Numbered from the stretch's first letter, positions 37,306 to 45,872 are shown. The stretch: 64,000 bases of DNA from CAVSRC01 sp963762605 (GCA_963762605.1 CAVXLJ010000025.1:310001-374000); one strand, 5' to 3'. The notes: generated by a model from the sequence alone, not told the origin. Made by a program: numbers and translations.

Positions 37306-37325
37306 ATTCCGGCTTGCGCCGGAAT
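37306..37325. repeat. short palindrome ATTCCGGC-ttgc-GCCGGAAT
   Basis: A perfect 8-bp inverted repeat 25 bp after infC, followed by GACGGACGG. The form GCCGGAATGACG is a common dispersed repeat style in alphaproteobacteria. It could act as a hairpin stabilising the infC 3' end. Confidence 0.5.
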
Positions 37326-37356
37326 GACGGACGGATGGCGGCGCGCGCCCATGCCC

Positions 37357-37385
37357 TTGTGCGCCGCACCCCACACCGCTATAAA
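37357..37385 (+). promoter_or_regulatory. promoter for rpmI-rplT
   Basis: TTGTGC (37357-37362) and TATAAA (37380-37385) are separated by 17 bp. It lies between infC and rpmI, so the ribosomal protein genes can be transcribed independently of infC. The predicted leader before rpmI is about 90 nt. Confidence 0.6.
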
Positions 37386-37480
37386 CCCGCGGTTTCGCGC
37401 CGCCCGGCCTGAAAAGGGCATGCCGTGGCGGTGCCGAATGCTCCTCGAAAGAGCAGTCCTCAAGTATTGAAGGAAGCAAA

Positions 37481-37681
37481 ATGCCCAAACTGAAGACCAA
37501 GAGCGGCGCCAAAAAGCGCTTCAAGCTCTCCGCGACCGGCAAGGTGATCCACGCCCAGATGGGCAAGCGGCACGGCATGATCAAGCGGACCAACAAGCAG
37601 ATTCGCAACCTGCGCGGCACCCGCGTCATGTTCAAGACCGACGGCGAGAACGTCAAAAAGTACTTTCTCCCCAACGCTTAA
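37481..37681 (+). CDS. rpmI: 50S ribosomal protein L35
   Basis: A 66-residue, strongly basic ribosomal protein of normal length: MPKLKTKSGAKKRF at the start, GKRHGMIKRTNKQIRNLRG in the middle. AAGGAAG precedes the ATG. rplT follows 28 bp later, the universal order. Confidence 0.98.
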   Translation: MPKLKTKSGAKKRFKLSATGKVIHAQMGKRHGMIKRTNKQIRNLRGTRVMFKTDGENVKKYFLPNA

Positions 37682-37709
37682 GCCCTGAGACCCGTCAAGG
37701 AGACCCCCC

Positions 37710-38069
37710 ATGTCGCGAGTGAAACGCGGCGTCACATCGCACGCCAAGCACAAGAAGGTCCTGCAGCGCGCCAAAGGCTTCTACGGCCGCCGCAAGAACA
37801 CCATCCGTACCGCCAAGGCCGCCGTCGACAAGGCCGGGCAGTATGCCTATCGCGATCGCAAGAATCGCAAGCGCTCCTTCCGCGCTTTGTGGATCCAGCG
37901 CATCAACGCTGCCGTCCGCGAGCACGGCCTCACCTATGGTCGATTTATTGACGGCCTCGGCAAGGCCGGGGTCGAGATCGACCGCAAGGTCCTGGCCGAG
38001 CTTGCCGTCAGCGAGCCGGCCTCGTTCAAGACGCTGGTGGACAAGGCGGCAGGCGCTCTGGCTGCCTGA
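37710..38069 (+). CDS. rplT: 50S ribosomal protein L20
   Basis: A 119-residue protein that initiates 50S assembly by binding 23S rRNA. Signatures: MSRVKRGVTSHAKHKKVL, AKGFYGRRKNTIRTAK and the C-terminal LWIQRINAAVREHGLTYGRF. L20 represses infC-rpmI-rplT expression in other bacteria; no L20-binding structure was recognised here. AAGGAGA precedes the start. Confidence 0.98.
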   Translation: MSRVKRGVTSHAKHKKVLQRAKGFYGRRKNTIRTAKAAVDKAGQYAYRDRKNRKRSFRALWIQRINAAVREHGLTYGRFIDGLGKAGVEIDRKVLAELAVSEPASFKTLVDKAAGALAA

Positions 38070-38126
38070 CGGCTCCACCCCAGACGGCGTCTTGCCAGTC
38101 CGGTCGCCGGGGCCTCCGGCGGCCGA

Positions 38127-38166
38127 CTGCCCGCTGGGCAGCTTGTCCTCTGCCCGGTTTTCTGTT
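38127..38166 (+). promoter_or_regulatory. pheS: alternative hairpins in the pheS leader (attenuator candidate)
   Basis: GGGCAG (38136-38141) can pair with CTGCCC upstream (38127-38132, 3-nt loop) or with CTGCCC downstream (38150-38155, 8-nt loop). The second hairpin can be extended by wobble pairs and is followed by GGTTTTCTGTT, a terminator-like tail. The two structures exclude each other, the geometry of a transcription attenuator. No Phe-rich leader peptide was found. Confidence 0.5.
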
Positions 38167-38204
38167 GAAAGCGAGGCCCTGATGAGGGCCGGGCGGATGC
38201 CGAA

Positions 38205-39299
38205 ATGACCACAACCGAAGCCGATATCGTCGCGCTCGAGCGCGACATTGCCGCACGCATTGCGCAAAGCCCCGACGAGCCGGCGCTCGAAGCCGAGCGT
38301 GTTGCCGCACTGGGCAAGAAGGGCCGCATCTCCGAGTTGATGAAGGGCCTCGGCGCCATGTCGCCGGAGGAGCGCAAGGTCATGGGGCCGGCGCTCAATG
38401 GCCTCAAGGACCGGGTCGGCGAGGCGCTCGCCGCCCGCCGCGTCGTGCTCAAGGAACAGGACCTCGTCCGCCGCCTCGCTTCAGAAGCGGTCGATGTCAC
38501 CCTGCCGGTGCGCGCCGCCCCGCTGGAGACCGGCCGCATCCATCCGGTCAGCCAGGTCATGGACGAGATCACCGCCATCTTTGCCGACCTCGGCTTCCGC
38601 ATCGCCGAAGGCCCCGACATCGAGACCGACTACTACAATTTCACCGCGCTCAATTTTCCGCCCGGCCATCCGGCGCGCGAGATGCACGACACCTTCTTCC
38701 TCAAGGAGAAGGCGGACGGCGAGCGCATGGTGCTCAGGACCCACACCTCGCCGGTGCAAATTCGCACCATGGAGACAACCCGGCCGCCGATCCGCATCGT
38801 CGCGCCCGGGCGTACCTACCGTTTCGATTCCGACCAGACCCACACCCCGATGTTCCATCAGATCGAGGGTCTGGTCATCGACGAGGACAGCCATATCGGC
38901 CACCTGAAATGGGTGCTGGAGGAGTTCTGCCGCGCCTTCTTCGAGGTCAAGCAGGTTGAGATGCGTTTTCGCCCGAGCTTCTTCCCCTTCACCAGCCCGT
39001 CGATGGAGGTCGATATCCGCTGCCTGCGCCAGGGCAACGAGATCCGCATCGGCGAGGGCGACGACTGGCTCGAGATCCTCGGCTGCGGCATGGTCCACCC
39101 CAACGTACTCACCTATGGCGGCATTGATCCGGACAGGTATCAGGGCTTCGCCTGGGGCATGGGGATCGACCGCATCGCCATGCTGAAATACGGCATGCCG
39201 GATCTGCGTGCCTTCTTCGATGCCGACGTGCGCTGGCTCAACCATTACGGCTTCCGACCGCTCGACCTGCCGTCTCTGGCCGGAGGGCTGTCGTCATGA
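38205..39299 (+). CDS. pheS: phenylalanyl-tRNA synthetase alpha subunit
   Basis: Catalytic subunit of the alpha2-beta2 PheRS. The 364-residue protein has a coiled-coil tRNA-contacting N-terminus (1-90) and the class II core: motif 2 RIVAPGRTYRFDSDQTHTPM, then MFHQIEGLVIDE, and motif 3 GFAWGMGIDRIAMLKYG. Its stop overlaps a possible ATGA start of the DUF559 gene, which is inserted between pheS and pheT. A candidate attenuator precedes it. Confidence 0.97.
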   Translation: MTTTEADIVALERDIAARIAQSPDEPALEAERVAALGKKGRISELMKGLGAMSPEERKVMGPALNGLKDRVGEALAARRVVLKEQDLVRRLASEAVDVTLPVRAAPLETGRIHPVSQVMDEITAIFADLGFRIAEGPDIETDYYNFTALNFPPGHPAREMHDTFFLKEKADGERMVLRTHTSPVQIRTMETTRPPIRIVAPGRTYRFDSDQTHTPMFHQIEGLVIDEDSHIGHLKWVLEEFCRAFFEVKQVEMRFRPSFFPFTSPSMEVDIRCLRQGNEIRIGEGDDWLEILGCGMVHPNVLTYGGIDPDRYQGFAWGMGIDRIAMLKYGMPDLRAFFDADVRWLNHYGFRPLDLPSLAGGLSS

Positions 39300-39330
39300 C
39301 TCGCCCAGCACTGAACCAGAGTGGGGGTGC

Positions 39331-39365
39331 CCTCGCCCCTTGCGGGGGAGGGATAGGGAGGGGGG
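39331..39365. repeat. palindromic repeat (family C), copy 1
   Basis: CTCGCCCCTTGCGGGGGAGGG followed by ATAGGGAGGGGG. It lies just after pheS, before the conserved part of the DUF559 gene. Copy 2 (39745-39781) is in the opposite orientation and copy 3 (39890-39925) in the same orientation. Confidence 0.75.
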
Positions 39366-39394
39366 CTTTACCCAATGCGAGGGGGGCTCTGCCC

Positions 39395-39853
39395 ATGCCT
39401 CACGATGATGTCCTGCGTCGGCAACGCGGTGCTGCGAAGCGCCTGCGCCGCGATCTGACCGACGCCGAGCGCGCGCTCTGGGAGGTCCTCCGCGCGCACC
39501 GTTTCGAGGGCGTCGGCTTTCGGCGCCAGATGCCGATCGGTCGCTACATCGTCGATTTCGTCGCACACCGCATGCGGCTCGTCGTCGAGATCGACGGCGG
39601 TCAACACTATGCGGCCGAAGGTTCGGCGCGCGACCACGAACGCGACAATTGGCTGGCCGGTCGCGGCTATCGCGTGCTGCGCTTCTCCAACCTCGATGTC
39701 CTGGAGAATATCGACGGCGTGGCCGACGCCATCGCCGCAGCCTTACCCCCCTCCCAACCCTCCCCCGCAAGGGGGGAGGGCTATGAGCCTGCGGCGACGT
39801 CCGAGCCAAACTCGGATGCTGTCAAGCGCGGCCGCTCCGGGAGGAAGTCGTGA
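39395..39853 (+). CDS. DUF559 (Vsr-like fold) endonuclease-domain protein between pheS and pheT
   Basis: A predicted small nuclease of the DUF559/very-short-patch-repair-like family: LRRDLTDAERALWEVLRAHR, GVGFRRQMPIGRYIVDFV and VVEIDGGQHYAA, where D and E of the PD-(D/E)xK-type core are seen. Start taken at ATG 39395 (MPHDDVLRRQRGAAKRLRRD; 152 aa). A start at 39296, overlapping the pheS stop, would add 33 residues that translate repeat copy 1. The C-terminus LPPSQPSPARGEGYEP translates repeat copy 2. It splits the normally adjacent pheST pair. Confidence 0.85.
   Translation: MPHDDVLRRQRGAAKRLRRDLTDAERALWEVLRAHRFEGVGFRRQMPIGRYIVDFVAHRMRLVVEIDGGQHYAAEGSARDHERDNWLAGRGYRVLRFSNLDVLENIDGVADAIAAALPPSQPSPARGEGYEPAATSEPNSDAVKRGRSGRKS
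39745..39781. repeat. palindromic repeat (family C), copy 2, inverted
   Basis: ACCCCCCTCCCAACCCTCCC and the following CCGCAAGGGGGGAGGGC are the reverse complement of the style of copy 1. It is translated as the C-terminal tail of the DUF559 protein. Copies 1 and 2 thus flank the nuclease domain as imperfect inverted repeats. Confidence 0.75.
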
Positions 39854-39889
39854 TGACGATCAGTCTTTCGATGAGTCTGTGTGAGGGTC

Positions 39890-39925
39890 CCCTCCCCCCT
39901 TGCGGGGGAGGGACAGGGAGGGGGG
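39890..39925. repeat. palindromic repeat (family C), copy 3
   Basis: CCCTCCCCCCTTGCGGGGGA followed by GGGACAGGGAGGGGGG, oriented like copy 1. It occupies most of the gap between the DUF559 gene and pheT. Confidence 0.75.
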
Positions 39926-39968
39926 CTCTGCTTGAGAGCCCGCCAACCGTCAGCAAGGAGGCGGCGAA

Positions 39969-42392
39969 ATGAAATTCACCCTCTCCTGGCTGAAAGAGCA
40001 TCTCGACACGGCGGTGACGCTTGACGGCATCGTCGACAAGCTCACCATGATTGGGCTCGAGGTCGAGTCGGTGCACGACCCGGCCGAGCAGTATTCCGCC
40101 TTCCGTCTCGCCAGGGTGCTCTCCGCCGAGAAGCACCCCAATGCCGACCGCCTGCGGGTCTGCGTCGTCGATCCGGGCGACGGCAGCCGCATCCAGGTGG
40201 TCTGCGGCGCCCCCAATGCGCGCGCCGGCATGACCGGCGTCTTTGCCCCGGCCGGCACCTTCATTCCCGGCACCGGGGTGCAGCTCGAGAAGGGCGTCAT
40301 CCGCGGCGTCGAATCGAACGGCATGCTCTTGTCGGAGCGCGAGCTCGGCGTATCCGACGATCACGAGGGCATCGTCGACCTGCCCGAGGATGCGCCCGTC
40401 GGAGAGCCCTATGCCGCCTATGCCGGCCTCGACGATCCGGTCATCGACGTCGCCGTTTCGCCCAACCGGCCCGATGCGCTCGGCGTTTCCGGCATCGCCC
40501 GCGATCTCGCCGCCGCCGGCATCGGCTATCTCATCGAGCGGCCGGTCAAGCCGGTAAAGGGCGAGGGCCCCTGCCCGGTCAAGGTCAGGTTCGATTTCGG
40601 CGACACGCCGCCGCTTGGTCTCGCCTTCGCCTTGCGCATGGTGCGCGGGGTGAAGAACGGCCCGTCGCCGGCCTGGCTGCAGAAGCGCCTGCGCGCCATC
40701 GGCTTGCGCCCCATCAACGCGCTGGTCGATATCACCAACCTCATCACCTACGATCGCAACCGCCCGCTGCATGTCTTCGACGCGGCCAAGGTCAAGGGCG
40801 ACCTGACCGTTCGCCGCGCCCGCGCGGGCGAAGAGCTGTTGGCGCTCGATGGCCGCACCTACGCGCTCGATCCGACCATGTGCGTGATCGCCGACGACAA
40901 CGGCGTCGAATCGCTTGCCGGTGTCATCGGCGGCGAGCTCTCCGGCTCGTCGGAAACGACCACCGACGTCCTCATCGAATCGGCCCTGTGGGAACCGCTC
41001 AACATCGCCCAGACCGGCCGCAAGCTCGGCATCAACACCGACGCCCGCTACCGCAACGAGCGCGGCATCGATCCGGCCTTCAACATGCCGGGCCTCGATC
41101 TCGCCACCCAGATGGTCGTCGATCTGTGCGGCGGCACGCCGAGCGAGGTGGTGCTTGCCGGCGAGATTCCCAAGCCGGTCAACGTCATCGAATTCCCGAT
41201 CTCTGAGGTCAAGCGCCTCGGCGGTATCGACCCGTCGATGACCGACGTGAACGACATCCTTTCCGCGCTCGGCTTCGTCGTGAAGCCACACAAGACCGAG
41301 GGGACCCTTTCGGTCACAGTACCGAGCTGGCGCCCGGCGACCTCCATCAAGGCCGATCTCGTCGAGGAGGTGGTGCGCATCATCGGCGTCGACCGCGTGC
41401 CGCCGGCGCCGCTCGGCCGCAACCCCGGTGCGCTGGAACCGCTGCTCACCCTCATCCAGAACCGCACGCGCCGGGCCAAACGGGCGCTTGCCGCGCGCGG
41501 CCTGGTCGAGGCGGTCACCTGGTCCTTCATCGCTCACGACCGCGCGGTTGCCTTCGGCGGCGGCGAGGAGTCTCTGGTGCTCGCCAATCCGATTTCCCCC
41601 GACATGTCGGACATGCGGCCGAGCCTTATCCCCGGCCTCATCGCCGCGGCCCAGCGCAATGCCGATCGCGGCGCGTCGGATCTCGCCTTGTTCGAGGTCG
41701 GTCAGATCTATCGCGGCGACCGACCGGAGGATCAGGCCACTGCCGCCACCGGTCTCCGCCGCGGCACGGCCGGTGCTGCCGGCAGCGGCCGCCACTGGTC
41801 GGCCAGAGCCCAGCCGGTCTCCGTCTTCGACGCCAAGGCCGATGCGCTGGCTTTGCTCGATGCGCTGGGGCTCTCCGCCGACAAGGTGCAGATCACAGCG
41901 GACGCGCCGGCCTGGTATCACCCCGGCCGCTCGGGCACGATCCGTCAGGGGCCGAAGACCGTCATCGGCACCTTCGGCGAGTTCCATCCCAAGGCGCTGG
42001 AGCTTCTCGACGCCGAAGGGCCGCTCGCCGGCTTCGAGATCATTCTCGAGGCGATCCGGGCGCCGCGCCAGAAGGCGACGAAGACCAAGCCGGTGCTCAA
42101 GCTTTCAGACTTCCAGCCGGTCCGGCGCGATTTCGCCTTCGTCGTCGATCACGCCGTGACCGCGGCAAAGATCGTTCGTGCCGCCGAGGGAGCCGATCGC
42201 AAGCTGATCTCCGGCGTCTCGGTCTTCGACCTGTTCGACGGTGCGGCACTGGGCGAGGGCAAGAAGTCGGTCGCCATCGAGGTGACCTTGCAGCCGAGCG
42301 AGCGCACGCTCACCGACCAGGACATCGAGGCGGTGTCCGCCAAGATCGTCGCCGAGGTCAGCAAGGCGACCGGCGGCACGCTAAGGGCGTGA
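39969..42392 (+). CDS. pheT: phenylalanyl-tRNA synthetase beta subunit
   Basis: tRNA-binding and editing subunit of PheRS. The 807 residues have the EMAP-like tRNA-binding domain (about 40-150; HPNADRLRVCVVDPG, VCGAPNARAGM), B3/B4 editing domain (RPINALVDITNLI), B5 domain, catalytic-like core and the FDX-ACB anticodon-binding domain (SDFQPVRRDFAFVVD to the end). CAAGGAGG precedes ATG. The GTG of the next gene overlaps its stop by 4 bp. Confidence 0.97.
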   Translation: MKFTLSWLKEHLDTAVTLDGIVDKLTMIGLEVESVHDPAEQYSAFRLARVLSAEKHPNADRLRVCVVDPGDGSRIQVVCGAPNARAGMTGVFAPAGTFIPGTGVQLEKGVIRGVESNGMLLSERELGVSDDHEGIVDLPEDAPVGEPYAAYAGLDDPVIDVAVSPNRPDALGVSGIARDLAAAGIGYLIERPVKPVKGEGPCPVKVRFDFGDTPPLGLAFALRMVRGVKNGPSPAWLQKRLRAIGLRPINALVDITNLITYDRNRPLHVFDAAKVKGDLTVRRARAGEELLALDGRTYALDPTMCVIADDNGVESLAGVIGGELSGSSETTTDVLIESALWEPLNIAQTGRKLGINTDARYRNERGIDPAFNMPGLDLATQMVVDLCGGTPSEVVLAGEIPKPVNVIEFPISEVKRLGGIDPSMTDVNDILSALGFVVKPHKTEGTLSVTVPSWRPATSIKADLVEEVVRIIGVDRVPPAPLGRNPGALEPLLTLIQNRTRRAKRALAARGLVEAVTWSFIAHDRAVAFGGGEESLVLANPISPDMSDMRPSLIPGLIAAAQRNADRGASDLALFEVGQIYRGDRPEDQATAATGLRRGTAGAAGSGRHWSARAQPVSVFDAKADALALLDALGLSADKVQITADAPAWYHPGRSGTIRQGPKTVIGTFGEFHPKALELLDAEGPLAGFEIILEAIRAPRQKATKTKPVLKLSDFQPVRRDFAFVVDHAVTAAKIVRAAEGADRKLISGVSVFDLFDGAALGEGKKSVAIEVTLQPSERTLTDQDIEAVSAKIVAEVSKATGGTLRA

Positions 42393-42965
42393 TCGGCCCC
42401 TGGTGCATTCACGGCCATGCGATCGTCTCCGCCGACGACCGCATCGCCGGCCCTGACGGCCTGACGCCACCGTCCCTGCGCAACCAGGCCGATTGGCGGC
42501 GCTTCCAGCACGCGCTGGATCAGGCGGCGGTCACGGTGCTCGGCCGCCTCGGCCATGAAGCGAACCCGAACCGCAAGAACCGCAACCGTATGGTGCTGTC
42601 GTCTTCCGCGCGTGGCGTCGAACGCCGCGCCGATGCCTGGTGGTGGAACCCGGCGGATGCACCGCTGGAAGCGGCGCTGCAAGAAGGCCGCGCCCGGCGG
42701 CGGCATCGTTGCGGTTCCCGGCGGCCGGCGGGTCTTCGACCTGTTTCTGGGGCTCGGCTTCGACGAATTCCATCTCGCCCGCGCCGCGTCGGTGCGCTTG
42801 CCCCAAGGCATCCCGATCTTCTCCGGCCTCGCCGAAACCCGCCCGGCGGAAGCCCTGCTGGCGGCCTCCGGCCTTGTCGCCGACGAGACGGAAGTCCTTG
42901 ATTCGGCTGCGAATGTGACCTTCGCCCTGTGGCGCCGCGCGGCCGGCGCCGACGCGCCGGCTTGA
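42389..42965 (+). pseudogene. dihydrofolate-reductase-fold gene with a frameshift
   Basis: The first part (from GTG 42389, coupled to pheT) reads MIGPWCIHGHAIVSADDRIAG through AAVTVLGRLGHEANPN, a DHFR/RibD-C-like N-terminus. The second part, in another frame, reads IVAVPGGRRVFDLFLGLGFDEFHLARA with the usual C-terminal strands. Removing one G near 42686 (GAAGGCC) joins them into a single protein of about 191 residues. Rhizobial genomes often carry an intact DHFR-like gene after pheT. Sequence error is as likely as decay. Confidence 0.75.
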
Positions 42966-43012
42966 CCGGCCGGCGGCGGGACAACACAGTGTGGCGGTGA
43001 GGAGGCACGACG

Positions 43013-43513
43013 ATGAGCGACGACGGGGACCTTCACGGAACGCGCTTTTTCGATGCGGTTCTCGATGCGGCGGCGATCGACGCGCTGCACGCGGCCTCGC
43101 ATCGCGTCGTCTTCCGGCGCGGCGCCGTTCTGATGCGCCAGGGCGAACCCGGCACCTCCATGTTCTCCATTGTCTCCGGCAAGGTCGTCGTCTCGGTGCA
43201 TGAGCCCGGCGGCGAGCGCAAGGTCGCCGAGCTCGGTCCCGACGACTATGTCGGCGAGATGTCGTTGCTCACCGGCGAGCCGCGCACCGCAACCGTCACC
43301 GCAAAAGGCAAGGTGGTAGCCTTGGAAACGCCCAAGGCGGCGCTGCAGCCGATCCTCGCCAAGGCGCCGCACCTCTGCCGCCAGTTCGCCGACATGGTCA
43401 GAGACCGCCAGCTCGAACTCGCCCGGCTTCACGAGGATTACGCGCGCTGGAACAGCCTCGGCAGCGATCCGGCCGAAGTCGCCGCCCGCATGACCGCCTT
43501 CTATTCGGGCTGA
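43013..43513 (+). CDS. cyclic nucleotide-binding domain protein
   Basis: A 166-residue protein made up almost wholly of a CRP-like cNMP-binding domain (residues about 15-135). Seen are FRRGAVLMRQGEPGTSMFSI, the phosphate-binding-cassette-like VGEMSLLTGEPRTATVTA and LARLHEDYARW. The Arg in EPRTATV fits nucleotide binding. There is no HTH, so it is not a CRP/FNR transcription factor; partner unknown. Single gene after the DHFR-like gene. Confidence 0.88.
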   Translation: MSDDGDLHGTRFFDAVLDAAAIDALHAASHRVVFRRGAVLMRQGEPGTSMFSIVSGKVVVSVHEPGGERKVAELGPDDYVGEMSLLTGEPRTATVTAKGKVVALETPKAALQPILAKAPHLCRQFADMVRDRQLELARLHEDYARWNSLGSDPAEVAARMTAFYSG

Positions 43514-43594
43514 CGGCAGCAGGCGCCTTCCGTTCGTCTCCGTGAAAGAATGGACCCAGGCCGGACTCGACCGTGGCATATCTCGCCTGGATGC

Positions 43595-43610
43595 CCGCCT
43601 CCGCAGGCGG
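43595..43610. repeat. short palindrome CCGCCT-ccgc-AGGCGG
   Basis: A 6-bp inverted repeat in the 238-bp gap between the cNMP-binding gene and doxX, flanked by GGATGCC and AGCGATG. It resembles dispersed alphaproteobacterial palindromes. No gene is supported in the rest of this gap. Confidence 0.4.
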
Positions 43611-43751
43611 AGCGATGTACATCGCGGGGCTGAGTGCCCGCTTCACGGCATTGTCATCGCGGCGTGAGCGACGGCTCGCGCCGTGGCTTCTATTTATCGC
43701 CCGCGTTTCATGCGGCATCGCCGCGACACCACCGAATCAGGAAATCCTTGC

Positions 43752-44177
43752 ATGAACTTCGAGGCGTTCTTCTCGCCCTGGCGGCCCTATGCGCTGTCGG
43801 TGCTGCGCATCATGACGGCGCTCCTCTACCTCCAGGAGGGCACGATGAAGCTGTTCGATTTCCCGCCGTCCCGTTTCCACCCGGCACTGTTCTCGCTCTT
43901 CGGCCTGGCCGGCGTGATCGAAGTCGTCGGCGGCGTACTGCTCGTCATCGGGTTGTTCACACGGCCGGTCGCTTTCATCTTCGCCGGCGAGATGGCCGTT
44001 GCCTATTTCATGTTCGCCGCCCCGCACTCCTTCTTCCCGGCCATCAATCACGGCAACACGATCGTCCTGTTCTGCTTCATCTACCTCTATATCGTCACCG
44101 CCGGGGCCGGCCCGTGGAGCCTCGACCATTGGCGCGCGACCGGCAGCCTCTCGGCCACCACGTCGGCGAAGGCATGA
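43752..44177 (+). CDS. DoxX family membrane protein
   Basis: A 141-residue integral membrane protein with four hydrophobic segments: LSVLRIMTALLYLQEGTMKL, FGLAGVIEVVGGVLLVIGL, VAFIFAGEMAVAYFMFAAP and NTIVLFCFIYLYIVTAGAG. This is the DoxX pattern. Function in bacteria outside of Acidianus DoxDA and the MRC complex is unclear. ATG 43752 is preferred because the extra upstream residues are hydrophilic and non-conserved. Confidence 0.88.
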   Translation: MNFEAFFSPWRPYALSVLRIMTALLYLQEGTMKLFDFPPSRFHPALFSLFGLAGVIEVVGGVLLVIGLFTRPVAFIFAGEMAVAYFMFAAPHSFFPAINHGNTIVLFCFIYLYIVTAGAGPWSLDHWRATGSLSATTSAKA

Positions 44178-44193
44178 GCTGAAACGGCGTTGC

Positions 44194-44889
44194 CTAGAAA
44201 TCGAGATCGGCGTAGTGCGCGGCGGCCGGCATGCCGCGCACCTGGTCGGCGAGGATGGCACGGAACGAGGGCCGCGATTTGACCCGCGCATACCAGGCTT
44301 TCGCCCCGGCCTCTTCTTCCCACGGTACTTCGCCGAGATAGTCCACCACCGAGAACGCTGCCCCTGCGGCCAGGTCGGCGACGGTGATGTCGCGGCCGGC
44401 CAGGCAATTCCGCCGCGCCGTCAGGTAGCCGATATAGCCGAGGTGGTAGCGGATGTTCGCCCGCGCCGCGCGGATCGCCGCCGCGTCGGGCGGTCCGCCA
44501 CCATCCGTCACCGCCATGCGCCGCTTGGTGACCTTTTCGGTCACCAGATAGCCGGTGACCTCCGCTTCCATCTTGGTCAGGTACCAGTCGACCAGACGGC
44601 GCGCCTCGGCGCGCTCGGCCGGCACCGCCGGCATCAGCGGCGTGATCTCGCCCAGCCGCGCACCGCGCGTCTCGTTCAGATATTCGCCGGCAACCGTGGC
44701 GCCTGAGACCGAAGTCTCGTCATCGTCGATCAGCACCGGCACGCTGCCCGCCGGGTTGAGCTTGAGCAGCGCCTCGCTGCGCTCCCACGGGTGCTCCTCG
44801 ATCAGGGTCGGCGTCTCGCCGAATTCCGCCAGCAGAAGGCGGACAAAGCGCGAGCCGGCCGAAAGCGGATGGTGGTGGAGGATCGGCAT
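44194..44889 (-). CDS. glutathione S-transferase family protein
   Basis: A 231-residue cytosolic GST. The thioredoxin-like N-domain includes HPLSAGSRFVRLLLAEFGE, and LLKLNPAGSVPVLIDDDETS has the cis-Pro of the glutathione site. The helical C-domain contains CLAGRDITVADLAAGAAFSV, with the N-capping box. It is divergent from uppP, 155 bp apart. A specific detoxification role cannot be assigned. Confidence 0.92.
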   Translation of the reverse strand: MPILHHHPLSAGSRFVRLLLAEFGETPTLIEEHPWERSEALLKLNPAGSVPVLIDDDETSVSGATVAGEYLNETRGARLGEITPLMPAVPAERAEARRLVDWYLTKMEAEVTGYLVTEKVTKRRMAVTDGGGPPDAAAIRAARANIRYHLGYIGYLTARRNCLAGRDITVADLAAGAAFSVVDYLGEVPWEEEAGAKAWYARVKSRPSFRAILADQVRGMPAAAHYADLDF

Positions 44890-45044
44890 CTAACGGAAAA
44901 TACCCCGAGAAGGCGCGGAACATGTCCCGCGCCACGTCGCGAATCGGCCAACCAATCTAGGCCGCCGACCGCCGGGGGTATAGAACCCGCTTCCGGCGAC
45001 AAAAAGGCGATTCGGCTTCAACGGACGGGAGGGGGCGCGGCCTC

Positions 45045-45872
45045 ATGGACCTCAAGACGATCATCGACGCCATTGTCCTCGGCGTAGTGGAGGGCGTCAC
45101 CGAGTTTCTGCCGGTCTCCTCGACGGCTCATCTGTTGCTGGCGGGACGTCTGCTTGGCTTCCAGATGCCCGAAGGAGGCAAGGCGGCATTCGATATTCTG
45201 ATCCAGCTCGGCGCCATCCTCGCCCTGCTCGCGGTCTATGCCGCCCGCCTCTGGCAGATCCTCACCGAGCTGCCGCGCGACCGGCGCACGCAGCGCTTCG
45301 TGCTCGGCGTCCTCATCGCCTTCCTGCCGGCCGCAATCTTCGGCGCCGCCCTTGAACACATCATCACCGGCGTGTTCTTCCACTCGCTGATCCTGATCTC
45401 GCTGGCGCTCTTGATCGGCGGCGTCATCCTCTTGTTCATCGACCGCATGCCGCTCAAGCCCCGCCAGCATGATGTCATGGACTATCCGCTTGGCCTCTGT
45501 CTCGGCATCGGCCTGTTCCAGTGCCTGGCGCTTGTCCCTGGCGTGTCGCGTTCGGGTGCGACGATCGTCGGCGCGCTGCTGCTCGGCACCGACAAGCGCT
45601 CGGCGGCGGAATATTCCTTCTTCCTGGCCATGCCCACCATGGCCGGCGCCTTCGTCTTCGAGCTCTATAAGAACCGCCACGCCATCGATTTGAGCGGCGG
45701 CTTGATCATCTCACTCGGCTTCGTCGTCGCCTTCCTGGCGGCGCTGATTGTGGTGCGCGGCTTCCTGGGGTTCGTGTCGCGCCACGGCTTCGCGCTGTTC
45801 GCCTGGTGGCGCATCATCGTCGGCGCCATCGGCCTGGCGGTGGCGCTCGTCTTCGGCGTCAGCCTCGGCTGA
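45045..45872 (+). CDS. uppP: undecaprenyl-diphosphate phosphatase
   Basis: Recycles the undecaprenyl lipid carrier for peptidoglycan and O-antigen synthesis. The 275-residue BacA/UppP membrane protein has the two active-site motifs EGVTEFLPVSSTAH (16-29) and PGVSRSGATI, with about eight hydrophobic segments. Its N-terminus MDLKTIIDAIVLGVVEG is standard. The window also carries a penicillin-binding protein and an O-antigen ligase that depend on the same carrier. Confidence 0.96.
   Translation: MDLKTIIDAIVLGVVEGVTEFLPVSSTAHLLLAGRLLGFQMPEGGKAAFDILIQLGAILALLAVYAARLWQILTELPRDRRTQRFVLGVLIAFLPAAIFGAALEHIITGVFFHSLILISLALLIGGVILLFIDRMPLKPRQHDVMDYPLGLCLGIGLFQCLALVPGVSRSGATIVGALLLGTDKRSAAEYSFFLAMPTMAGAFVFELYKNRHAIDLSGGLIISLGFVVAFLAALIVVRGFLGFVSRHGFALFAWWRIIVGAIGLAVALVFGVSLG

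Noticed and set aside
39296..39925. Insertion sequence between pheS and pheT
   Set aside because: No transposase and no target-site duplication could be identified; the flanking repeats belong to a dispersed palindrome family, so it is reported as a repeat-flanked nuclease gene only.
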